Shown: positions 1 to 6,599 of the stretch, piece by piece | Numbering within the stretch: the first letter of the stretch is position 1 | Layout of the letters: the number at the start of each line of letters is the position of its first letter | Notes under the pieces: model-generated | What the model was told of the DNA's origin: nothing | Databases searched by the model: none | Seen by the model: the letters and a program-made list of their open reading frames with translations, nothing else | Source of the DNA: an uncultured Micrococcales bacterium | GTDB taxonomy: Bacteria; Actinomycetota; Actinomycetes; Actinomycetales; Microbacteriaceae | Assembly (NCBI GenBank): GCA_913060985.1 | Contig: CAJXTQ010000013.1 | Span: forward strand, 1 to 10,956 | Direction: 5' to 3' | Length of the DNA stretch: 10,956 nucleotides | Translations under genes and position numbers: made by a program

Positions 1-880
1 TATCTTTTTGAACCTGTTCGACTAACTGTTCGAGGCTGTCAAACTTTTTCCAGCCGCGAACCTTTTGAACATATTCAACCGTCGCAACCTTGCCATAGAG
101 ATCAAGATCATCTCTGCCCACTGCATGGGACTCAACCAGTCTTGGAATTTCACCCACGGTGTCATTTGTTCCTACCGAGTGGGCCGCAACGTAAGACTCG
201 CCATCCACATGCAAATAGCCTGCATAAACCCCGTCTGCTGGGAGCATTCCTTCGCTACTTCTGGACAGGTTTGCCGTTGGGAATCCCAGCGTTCTTCCAA
301 GCTGCCTCCCCTTTTCCACAATTCCAGTTGTTTGATGATTGCGACCCAGCATCTGCGCGGCAAGCTCCACCTCCCCGGCGAGTAAAGCCTCTCTGATGTT
401 TGTAGTCGAAACCTTGTCGCCCTCTAGAGTGAGATGACTTATCGCCTCTACCTCAAGACCCTTGGATTCAATCAGCGAGGGATCTCCCTGGCCTCCCTGT
501 CCGAACCTGAAATGTTCGCCAACAAAAACTTTTTCTGCTCGTAAACCATCAACCAGGTATCGCTGAACGAAATCATCGGCGGGAAGGGATGCAAGTTTTT
601 CATCAAATTTGAGTTCCAACAAAACATCCACTCCCAGTTCCTCAAAGATTTTCTCTCTCTGGGAATTTCCCAAAACCGGCACTGGAATTCGCTCCGGGCT
701 CAAAATGTGGTTTGGGTGCCTATCAAATGTGACCACCGCGGCTGGCAAAGAAGAACCATGCGCATAAGAGATCAAGGATTTCAAGATGTGCTGGTGCCCG
801 AGGTGCAAAGCGTCATACTTTCCTATAGAGACTGCACTCTTTTCAACCTTGAGTGCTTGCAGGTCAGTGAATTTTTGCAT
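1..880 (-). CDS. ribF: Bifunctional riboflavin kinase / FMN adenylyltransferase (FAD synthetase), C-terminus cut by window edge
   Basis: RibF phosphorylates riboflavin to FMN and then adenylates FMN to FAD, in the cytoplasm. The frame is open from an ATG at 880 to the window edge: 293 residues with no stop, so probably only the last 10-30 residues are missing. The N-terminal nucleotidyltransferase module shows a GKYDALHLGH motif (20-29), TFDRHP (51-56), HFRFG (123-127) and STTNIR (158-163). The C-terminal kinase module shows GRTLGFPTANL (195-205), DGVYAG (216-221), SVGTN (235-239) and a likely catalytic Glu at 250. An in-frame stop at 890-892 makes the ATG at 880 the first possible start, and AAGGCGAG lies just before it. 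The start overlaps the upstream membrane-protein gene by 17 bases, suggesting coupled translation. Several motif residues differ from the usual form (FDG to YDA, NFRFG to HFRFG). The family assignment is firm; full adenylyltransferase activity is less certain. Confidence 0.95.
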   Translation of the reverse strand, partial: MQKFTDLQALKVEKSAVSIGKYDALHLGHQHILKSLISYAHGSSLPAAVVTFDRHPNHILSPERIPVPVLGNSQREKIFEELGVDVLLELKFDEKLASLPADDFVQRYLVDGLRAEKVFVGEHFRFGQGGQGDPSLIESKGLEVEAISHLTLEGDKVSTTNIREALLAGEVELAAQMLGRNHQTTGIVEKGRQLGRTLGFPTANLSRSSEGMLPADGVYAGYLHVDGESYVAAHSVGTNDTVGEIPRLVESHAVGRDDLDLYGKVATVEYVQKVRGWKKFDSLEQLVEQVQKD

Positions 881-1253
881 CTCGCCTTGCTAACCAAATT
901 ATTCCGAGTATCGGCAAAATAGCCGGAATATAAGCATAGCCCGCACCAAATTCAGACCAAACGGAAGGGTGGGCAAAATACTGAGGTAGAAGCAGACTGA
1001 GAATACCCACGGTTATTACCCCCAGAAGCTCAAATACGACACTCCCCCAAGCAACTCTTCTCCAGAGCTGGCCGGATTTACTCAATGCGATGGTTGCCAA
1101 GATATAGATAAGTGCCGCCAGCGCCGAAAGCGAGTACGCTACCGGAGCCTGATTGAACTCGAACACGAGCTGATAACTGGCCCTTGCCGTTGCACTTAGA
1201 GCGAACACTGCATAAACGGCAATTAGTAACCTGCCAATTCCCATCGATTTCAT
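864..1253 (-). CDS. Small four-helix integral membrane protein, function unknown
   Basis: A 129-residue protein of unknown function. The sequence predicts four membrane-spanning helices at about 6-22, 37-57, 67-89 and 104-121. A short Arg/Ser/Tyr-containing segment (RASYQ, 24-28) follows helix 1 and a basic WRR turn (64-66) precedes helix 3. The C-terminus is short and charged (ARRDAKIH). Its ATG overlaps the stop of the preceding membrane-protein gene (ATGA, 1250-1253), and its own end overlaps the ribF start by 17 bases, so it is surely part of the same transcript. GGGAG lies about 10 bases before the ATG; a second Met at codon 4 is a possible alternative start. From memory, similar proteins occur in other actinobacteria, but I cannot name a family. 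A substrate cannot be read from the sequence; no catalytic or transport motif is visible. Confidence is high that it is a real gene and low for any role. Confidence 0.85.
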   Translation of the reverse strand: MKSMGIGRLLIAVYAVFALSATARASYQLVFEFNQAPVAYSLSALAALIYILATIALSKSGQLWRRVAWGSVVFELLGVITVGILSLLLPQYFAHPSVWSEFGAGYAYIPAILPILGIIWLARRDAKIH

Positions 1254-1624
1254 ACCGGACTAACTCCCGTCCACAATTGCTGCATCCGAATAATCATGAC
1301 AGCAACCGTAAATGCACTAAGAGCCAAAACCGTATTCGACCATCTGTTCTTCCTGTCCAGCAAGCCCCAGATGATGGCACCAACAGAAACCATAAGAGCA
1401 ACTATCAGATAGCCAAAAAACTCGAGGGTGCTGGTAGCGGCTCGCTGGCCAAGAATCGCAAGGATTGTTGAGAGTAAAGCTTGTAACACCAGTCCAGCGA
1501 CAACAGCCATCTGCGCAATCAGTGTTACCGAGTGCAGGACTTTGGAGAAGGCGGTCATTAGCAACGAGATAACCCCCGCTGCCAGGTATGTCCAAAGTTG
1601 AAACCAAAACCAAAACTCAATCAT
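1250..1624 (-). CDS. Small four-helix integral membrane protein, function unknown
   Basis: A 124-residue hydrophobic protein of unknown function. It starts with an aromatic-rich stretch (Phe and Trp alternating at 4-8, Trp 11) and has predicted helices at about 8-26, 33-58, 67-89 and 97-113. A charged loop, LLDRKNRW (88-95), separates helices 3 and 4, and an RMQQLW segment (113-118) follows the last helix. The ATG lies inside the end of truB (8-base overlap, 1617-1624). There is no clear Shine-Dalgarno site, so translation probably depends on ribosomes finishing truB. Its stop overlaps the next membrane-protein start as ATGA. The two proteins are similar in size and topology, which suggests that they work together or form a complex; this is inference. 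They do not look like recent duplicates of each other, since I see no shared motif. No enzyme or transporter signature is visible. Confidence 0.85.
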   Translation of the reverse strand: MIEFWFWFQLWTYLAAGVISLLMTAFSKVLHSVTLIAQMAVVAGLVLQALLSTILAILGQRAATSTLEFFGYLIVALMVSVGAIIWGLLDRKNRWSNTVLALSAFTVAVMIIRMQQLWTGVSPV

Positions 1625-2474
1625 TAAAAACCGTCTTCGGACTCAATTTTTTTCCACCAGAAACAATCGCCACAAGCTTATCCCCGTTGATTGCGGCAAG
1701 GTATTCACTTTCGCTCTGAACATCCAGCGCTCGCCCGAAAGAAAGCTCAGTTTGCTCCTGTTCGTCAATCGACACCACCGGCAACAGGGCTTTAGCAGCA
1801 TCTGTCATCTTCATCGGCGACGCATTTTCGATGTCTGTGGCGTTGTCGACGCTAAAGGGTCCCACCCTGGTCCTTCTCAGTTTTGTCAGGTGCGCACCAA
1901 CACCGAGTTTTTCACCCAAATCTCTGGCTATAGCCCTAATGAAAGTTCCGCTTGAGCACTCGACCTCTATATCCAAATCGATGAACTCTCCAAATCTTGG
2001 TTGGCTTCCTTTGATTTTGTAAATCTCAATTTCCACCGGTTCTAATTCAAACTCTTTACCCTCACGGGCTAACTCATAGGCCTTTTTTCCACCGATTTTT
2101 TTTGCGCTGACCCTACTCGGGAGCTGTAATTGAACCCCCTCAAACTCGCCAAGCGCTGAGAGTATTTGCTGCGGATTCAGTTTTTCCAGTTGGTCTCTGG
2201 TTGCAACAGAGGTTGTTTCACCCTCAGCGTCATCAGTGAAAGTTGTTGTCCCCAATCTGACAGTTGCCAAATAGGACTTATCAGCACCAGAGAGGTAAGT
2301 CATGAGTTTTGTTCCGGCACCAACTCCCACAACCAGCAAACCTGAAGCCATAGGATCCAGTGTCCCCGCATGTCCAACTTTTCTTGTTCCCAAGACTCCT
2401 CGAAGTTTGGCAACAACATCATGAGAGGTGAACCCCTGGGGTTTATCTATCAGCGCTAGTCCGGCGGGAGCCAT
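1617..2474 (-). CDS. truB: tRNA pseudouridine-55 synthase TruB
   Basis: TruB converts uridine 55 in the T-loop of elongator tRNAs to pseudouridine and also acts as a tRNA-folding chaperone in the cytoplasm. The 285-residue product begins with the typical LALIDKPQGFTSHDVV segment (6-21). It carries the catalytic motif GHAGTLDPMASGLL (34-47), in which Asp 40 is the expected nucleophile. Further family landmarks are KSYLATVRLGTTT (66-78), RVSAKKIGGKKAYELAREG (120-138) and a CSSGTFIRAIARDLG segment (173-187). The C-terminal part (about 235-280, with LSFGRAL) resembles the small C-terminal domain of actinobacterial TruB. The ATG overlaps the rbfA stop by one base (TGATG), and AAGGAAG lies four bases before it. 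The rbfA-truB-ribF order is the common bacterial arrangement; here two membrane-protein genes sit before ribF. No missing key residue was seen. Confidence 0.97.
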   Translation of the reverse strand: MAPAGLALIDKPQGFTSHDVVAKLRGVLGTRKVGHAGTLDPMASGLLVVGVGAGTKLMTYLSGADKSYLATVRLGTTTFTDDAEGETTSVATRDQLEKLNPQQILSALGEFEGVQLQLPSRVSAKKIGGKKAYELAREGKEFELEPVEIEIYKIKGSQPRFGEFIDLDIEVECSSGTFIRAIARDLGEKLGVGAHLTKLRRTRVGPFSVDNATDIENASPMKMTDAAKALLPVVSIDEQEQTELSFGRALDVQSESEYLAAINGDKLVAIVSGGKKLSPKTVFND

Positions 2475-2896
2475 CAGACTTCCTTGTGCTTATAGGGGTC
2501 CTCTTCTCCGGCAGGCTTGGCGCTACTCGCGTTTTGAGCAAGCTCACTGTCTCGCTTTTTTGCCTCTGCCAGCAACTGATTTAACTGAGCCGCCGTTTCT
2601 GGAATCTCATCTGTTACAAACTCCACGGTGGGCGTAACCTTGATCCCCAATCGATTACCGATGTCTTTGCGTATTCGACCTCGGTATTTCTCCAAAATCT
2701 CAGCTGAGAGTTGCTTTTGTTCAGTATCGCCGAAAACCGTGTAAAAAATTTTTGAAGATGCAAGGTCAGGAGTCACTTGGCAATCCGTGATTGTTACAAA
2801 TCCCAAATCAGGATCCTTCACAACTCGCTCCAAAGCCTCTGCAGCTAAAACTCTGATTCGCTCTGAGAGCCTTCTGGCCCTGGCGTGATCAACCAT
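2474..2896 (-). CDS. rbfA: 30S ribosome-binding factor RbfA
   Basis: RbfA is a single KH-domain assembly factor that binds the 30S subunit and is needed for late maturation of the 16S rRNA 5' end, especially in the cold. The 140-residue protein opens with the family's characteristic basic helix (HARARRLSERIRVLAAEALE, 4-23). It continues with VKDPDLGFVTITDCQVTPDL (26-45) and a KIFYTVFGD strand (49-57). The KH core ends with LGIKVTPTVEFVTDEIPETAAQLNQLL (residues about 83-109). The remaining 30 residues are a charged, probably disordered tail ending in lysines and histidine, common in actinobacterial RbfA. The ATG overlaps the infB TAA by one base (TAATG), and GAGG lies five bases upstream, inside infB. 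Translation is therefore likely coupled to infB. Confidence 0.96.
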   Translation of the reverse strand: MVDHARARRLSERIRVLAAEALERVVKDPDLGFVTITDCQVTPDLASSKIFYTVFGDTEQKQLSAEILEKYRGRIRKDIGNRLGIKVTPTVEFVTDEIPETAAQLNQLLAEAKKRDSELAQNASSAKPAGEEDPYKHKEV

Positions 2897-5445
2897 TAGA
2901 CCCTCGGTTTCTCCTGCATCTCATAGGTTTCAATAACGTCATCAACCTGAAGGTCTTTGAAATCACCCAAACCGATTCCACACTCATAGTCGGCCTTCAC
3001 CTCAGTTGCGTCATCTTTGAATCGCTTCAAGGATTCAACTTTCAGGCCCTCTCCAATTAACTCACCGTTTCTGGTGACTCGAGCCATTGCGTTTCTTCGG
3101 ATTAGACCGCTGCGAACATAGGAACCAGCAATCATGCCGGCCTTGGATGACTTGAAGATTTCCCTTACCTCGGCAGTTCCAAGCTGAACCTCTTCATACT
3201 CCGGCTTCAGCATTCCCTTCAAAGCTGCCTCGATGTCTTCTAGGGCGTTGTAAATCACCGAGTAGTGGCGTATGTCAACGCCCTCTCGATCAGCCTTTTC
3301 CTTTGCCTTCACATCTGGCCTGGTGTTGAAGCCGATGATGATTGCATTATCAACGGTGGCCAGGTTGACATCGCTTTCAGTGATTGAACCAACTCCGCGG
3401 TGGATGATTCTCAGTGCCACGCTGTCGTCAACATCTATTTGCAACAGGCTGTCTTCCAGGGCCTCCACAGCACCTGAAACATCACCCTTGATGATGAGGT
3501 TGAGGCTTTCAACCTTCCCTTCTTCAAGCGCCTTTGTGAAGTCTTCCAGCGAGAGGCGCTTGCGACTTCTTGCCAAGAGAGCGTTTCGGTCTGCTGCTTC
3601 GCGCTTCTCAGCAATCTGACGAGCCTGGCGTTCATCCTCGGCAACAACAAAGGTGTCTCCCGCCCTGGGAACACTCTGCAAACCAAGCACCTGAACCGGT
3701 CTCGATGGACCCGCTTCCTCAACTGGGTTTCCGTCCTCGTCAAACATTGCGCGAACTCTTCCGTGCGCTGCACCTGCAACTACGGCATCTCCAACTCGAA
3801 GCGTTCCAGATTGGATCAAAACTGTTGCCACTGAGCCTCGACCCTTATCCAGGTTGGCTTCAATCGCAACACCCCTGGCACTTCTGTCGGGGTTCGCCCG
3901 CAGGTCCAAAGCGGCATCTGCGGTCAGAAGCACTGCATCCAACAGCTCTGTCATGCCCTGGTTTTTCAACGCAGAGACATCCACATACATAACGTCACCG
4001 CCATACTCCTCGGCAACTAGGTCGAATTCCGTCAACTGCTGGCGGATTTTGGCGGGATTGGCGCCGTCCTTATCCACCTTGTTCACGGCAACCACGATTG
4101 GCACCTCAGCTGCTTTTGCGTGGTTGAGAGCCTCAATGGTTTGCGGCATTACTCCGTCGTCGGCAGCAACTACCAGAATTGCAATATCTGTCACTTTCGT
4201 TCCACGAGCACGCATAGCGGTAAAAGCCTCGTGACCAGGGGTATCAATGAACGTGATTGCACGATCTTGCCCATCATGGTCTGTGTGAACTTGATATGCA
4301 CCGATGTGCTGGGTGATTCCGCCAGCCTCATCATCGACAACATTTGCCCTTCTTACCGAGTCAAGCAGCTTGGTCTTTCCGTGATCTACGTGACCCATAA
4401 CTGTCACTACCGGCGGCCTGGGAAGAAGGTTTTCTGAGTCCTCTTCCTCGATGTCAGTGGAAATATCTAGTCCGAAACCCTCGAAAAGCTCACGCTCCTC
4501 ATCTTCCGGGCTGACAATTTGAATCTTGTAACCAAGTTCTTCACCGAGAATTTGGAATGTGTCCTCATCAAGTGATGCGGTGGCGGTGGCCATCTCACCT
4601 AAGTGGAACAAGACGGTAATCAGCTGCCCTGCATTAGCGTCAATTTTGTCTGCAAAGTCCTGCAAGCTGGCGCCTCGACGAAGCCTGATTACAGTTTCTC
4701 CGTCACCTCTGGGGACAACTGCACCACCAAGTGAAGGAGCTTGTCTTTGCTCAAACTCTTCGCGCTTTGTTCTCTTGGACTTGCGAGATTTACTCTTGGA
4801 GCCACCCTTACCAAAAGCACCGGCGGTACCTGCACCGCGTCCACCGCGGCCCCTGCCTCCGAAACCGGGTTTAGCGGCGGGTGCTCCACCGAATGGTGCT
4901 CCCGCTCCAGCTCCTGGGCCGCCACCGGGCTTGGGTCTTGACTGAGGCCTGTCTCCTGCTGGCTTTGAGTCTCCAGCGGGTCTAGCTGGTCTAGTTGACT
5001 TTGGCCTGCGGTCAGCCTGTGCTCCGGAGTAAGGATTATTGCCTCCAGGCTTTGCCATGGGTCGCGGGATTCCCATTCCCTGATTAGAACTGAATGGGTT
5101 GTTTCCGCGTCTGGGCGCTCCCGAAGTTGGCGGTTTTGGAGCAGCGGCTCCAGCAGCGCTTGGCTTGGGCGCGGCATCAGTTGGCTTCTGTTCTACCTTT
5201 TGCTCTGGCTTTGGCTCCGCGGGCTTTTCAGCTGCTGGTTTCGCTTTGGCTGCAGGTTTTTTATCACCGGATTTTGGTTTTGACTCAGCTTTCGGGAAAG
5301 CATCTCTAAGTCTTTTCGCAACGGGTGGAGCGATAGTTGATGAACCGCTCTTTACATACTCACCGAGCTCTTCTAATTTAGCCAGAGCGTCCTTGGTATC
5401 AATTCCCAATTCCTTGGCTATGTCGTAAACGCGTGGAAGCGCCAA
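2896..5445 (-). CDS. infB: Translation initiation factor IF-2
   Basis: IF-2 is the GTPase that brings formyl-Met-tRNA to the 30S subunit and promotes subunit joining. The product is 849 residues. An IF2_N helix-turn domain (about 3-50) is followed by a low-complexity linker rich in Pro, Ala, Lys and Gly (about 51-245). A second IF2_N-type domain follows (about 250-310), then the G domain with GHVDHGKT (351-358), DTPGH (401-405), NKVD (455-458) and SALK (491-494). Domain II, the spacer domain and the C-terminal tRNA-binding domain follow (about 515-849). All GTP-binding motifs are intact. The start is TTG at 5443-5445, chosen because AGGAG lies five bases before it and the protein then begins exactly like actinobacterial IF-2. 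It is separated from nusA by 163 bases with a candidate promoter, and it overlaps rbfA by one base. The usual ylxR gene is not found between nusA and infB. Confidence 0.98.
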   Translation of the reverse strand: MALPRVYDIAKELGIDTKDALAKLEELGEYVKSGSSTIAPPVAKRLRDAFPKAESKPKSGDKKPAAKAKPAAEKPAEPKPEQKVEQKPTDAAPKPSAAGAAAPKPPTSGAPRRGNNPFSSNQGMGIPRPMAKPGGNNPYSGAQADRRPKSTRPARPAGDSKPAGDRPQSRPKPGGGPGAGAGAPFGGAPAAKPGFGGRGRGGRGAGTAGAFGKGGSKSKSRKSKRTKREEFEQRQAPSLGGAVVPRGDGETVIRLRRGASLQDFADKIDANAGQLITVLFHLGEMATATASLDEDTFQILGEELGYKIQIVSPEDEERELFEGFGLDISTDIEEEDSENLLPRPPVVTVMGHVDHGKTKLLDSVRRANVVDDEAGGITQHIGAYQVHTDHDGQDRAITFIDTPGHEAFTAMRARGTKVTDIAILVVAADDGVMPQTIEALNHAKAAEVPIVVAVNKVDKDGANPAKIRQQLTEFDLVAEEYGGDVMYVDVSALKNQGMTELLDAVLLTADAALDLRANPDRSARGVAIEANLDKGRGSVATVLIQSGTLRVGDAVVAGAAHGRVRAMFDEDGNPVEEAGPSRPVQVLGLQSVPRAGDTFVVAEDERQARQIAEKREAADRNALLARSRKRLSLEDFTKALEEGKVESLNLIIKGDVSGAVEALEDSLLQIDVDDSVALRIIHRGVGSITESDVNLATVDNAIIIGFNTRPDVKAKEKADREGVDIRHYSVIYNALEDIEAALKGMLKPEYEEVQLGTAEVREIFKSSKAGMIAGSYVRSGLIRRNAMARVTRNGELIGEGLKVESLKRFKDDATEVKADYECGIGLGDFKDLQVDDVIETYEMQEKPRV

Positions 5446-5450
5446 AATTT

Positions 5451-5455
5451 CTCCT
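5451..5455 (-). promoter_or_regulatory. Ribosome binding site of infB
   Basis: On the minus strand AGGAG is followed by AAATT and then the TTG start of infB. The five-base spacing supports TTG as the true start; no in-frame ATG lies near the expected N-terminus. Confidence 0.8.
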
Positions 5456-5492
5456 GTCCGAGGCCAAACCCCGGTCAGGGCAGGCCATTGCT

Positions 5493-5519
5493 AGTTGATT
5501 GCACTCACTTTGAGCAACT
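5493..5519 (-). promoter_or_regulatory. Possible stem-loop in the infB leader
   Basis: Read on the minus strand, AGTTG (5519-5515) can pair with CAACT (5497-5493), and the adjoining CTCA (5514-5511) with TGAG (5507-5504). The loop is AAG and there is a six-base bulge on one side. It lies downstream of the candidate promoter and upstream of the infB ribosome binding site, so it would be in the leader RNA. A second, weaker arrangement (GGCC arms at 5462-5465 and 5483-5486 around a CCC/GGG core) lies between it and the ribosome binding site. Neither is followed by a run of T, so they are not intrinsic terminators. They could be chance pairings. Confidence 0.3.
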
Positions 5520-5575
5520 CATCTTTTTGCCAGCATCTTTTCTTGCCTGTCTTTCTGCTTGAAAGCTAAGCCAAC

Positions 5576-5603
5576 AGTCTATCCCCTAAAGGCAAACAAG
5601 CAA
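5576..5603 (-). promoter_or_regulatory. Candidate promoter for the infB-ribF block
   Basis: On the minus strand TTGCTT (5603-5598) and TAGACT (5581-5576) are separated by 16 bases. This fits a housekeeping sigma factor pattern, with TAnnnT as the actinobacterial -10 form. It begins six bases after the nusA stop and would give a leader of roughly 125 bases before infB. The long spacer here, in a cluster where all other gaps are under 60 bases, supports a separate control point. The match is by eye only. Confidence 0.4.
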
Positions 5604-5608
5604 AGCTC

Positions 5609-6586
5609 TTAGTCTTCTAAAACGCTGTCTGGCTGAATGTCAATCTTCGCACCAGTTAGCTTTGCCGCCAATCTTGCGTTCTGACCCTCCCTGCCGATTG
5701 CGAGTGAAAGCTGGAAATCCGGAACCAGAACCCTAACCGCACCCATCTCGGGGTCAATAACAAAAGAGCTGGAAACCCTTGCTGGACTGAGTGCTTGAGC
5801 GACAAATTCTGCAAGATCTTCCTTGTAATCGACGACATCAATCTTTTCTTCGTTGAGTTCAGCCATCACCGCCCTGACTCGCTGACCGAGCTCTCCGATG
5901 CAAGCCCCTTTGGCATTCACCGAAGGGTCATTCGCCTTTACTGCAATCTTTGAGCGATGACCTGCCTCGCGGGCGATTGAGGTTATCTCCACAACTCCGT
6001 CAGCAATTTCCGGAACTTCCAATTCAAATAGTTTTCTGACTAGGTTCGGGTGGGTTCGAGAAACCGAGACCTGCGGACCGGTTGGTCCCTTTTTGACCTG
6101 GGTGATAATTACCCGAATTCTCTTACCGTGGCTGTAATCCTCACCCGGCACCTGCTCCTCGGGGCTCATTTGAGCCTCAACAGGTCCCAAATCCACATGC
6201 ACCATGTATGGGCGGCTACCCTGCTGAATAGTCCCGGTGACAATGTCTCCCTCGCGAGCTTTGAACTCACCCATAAGACCTTCATCCGCAATTTGGCGCA
6301 TCCTTTGGGCGATCACCTGCTTTGCGGCATAGGCGGCAACTCTTCCAAAATCACTTGGGGTAACGTCCTCTTCGGATACAACCTCACCATCTTCATCAAA
6401 TGTTTGATTGAAGATGGTTACCGCTCCGGTCTTGCGATCAAGATGAGCCCTGGGTCCTGGGTCGTGATTACCAACATGCCTGAAATAGGCTGCCAGAATG
6501 GCGGACTCGATTATTTGAACTAGATCCTCAAACGGGATTTCCTTCTCCCGCTCGAGCATCCTCAACACGCTCAGATCGATATCCAA
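5609..6586 (-). CDS. nusA: Transcription termination/antitermination factor NusA
   Basis: NusA binds RNA polymerase and nascent RNA and modulates pausing, termination and antitermination, including on rRNA operons. The 325-residue product has the polymerase-binding N-terminal domain (1-108), an S1 domain (about 109-180, from GDIVTGTIQQG), KH1 (about 185-255, with GACIGELGQRVRAVMAEL at 227-244) and KH2 (about 256-320, with LAIGREGQNARLAAKL at 295-310). It ends shortly after KH2 with an acidic tail, without the extra C-terminal repeats of enterobacterial NusA; this is normal for actinobacteria. In KH1 the usual GPMG loop reads GELG, which keeps the GxxG pattern. The start is TTG at 6584-6586, fixed by a strong GGAGGTG site just upstream. 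Only 13 bases separate it from proS, so the usual upstream neighbour rimP is missing here. Confidence 0.97.
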   Translation of the reverse strand: MDIDLSVLRMLEREKEIPFEDLVQIIESAILAAYFRHVGNHDPGPRAHLDRKTGAVTIFNQTFDEDGEVVSEEDVTPSDFGRVAAYAAKQVIAQRMRQIADEGLMGEFKAREGDIVTGTIQQGSRPYMVHVDLGPVEAQMSPEEQVPGEDYSHGKRIRVIITQVKKGPTGPQVSVSRTHPNLVRKLFELEVPEIADGVVEITSIAREAGHRSKIAVKANDPSVNAKGACIGELGQRVRAVMAELNEEKIDVVDYKEDLAEFVAQALSPARVSSSFVIDPEMGAVRVLVPDFQLSLAIGREGQNARLAAKLTGAKIDIQPDSVLED

Positions 6587-6590
6587 TTTT

Positions 6591-6597
6591 CACCTCC
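6591..6597 (-). promoter_or_regulatory. Ribosome binding site of nusA
   Basis: GGAGGTG on the minus strand ends four bases before the TTG start of nusA and begins right after the proS stop at 6600-6602. It is the strongest such site in the window, and it decides the non-ATG start of nusA. Confidence 0.85.
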
Positions 6598-6599
6598 GG

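Noticed and set aside
1..396. Overlapping plus-strand open frames of 84 and 106 codons
   Set aside because: They are opposite the ribF kinase domain, whose motifs read clearly on the minus strand without interruption.
3272..4234. Several plus-strand open frames of 115-140 codons
   Set aside because: They lie entirely opposite the conserved GTPase region of infB, which is certain. They show no recognisable protein features.
4559..4945. Plus-strand open frame of 128 codons with proline-rich content
   Set aside because: It is the antisense of the glycine/proline/alanine-rich IF-2 linker, where codon bias removes stops on the other strand. It has no family resemblance.
6050..6523. Plus-strand open frame of 157 codons
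   Set aside because: It is antisense to the nusA N-terminal and S1 domains; no ribosome site or family motif supports it.
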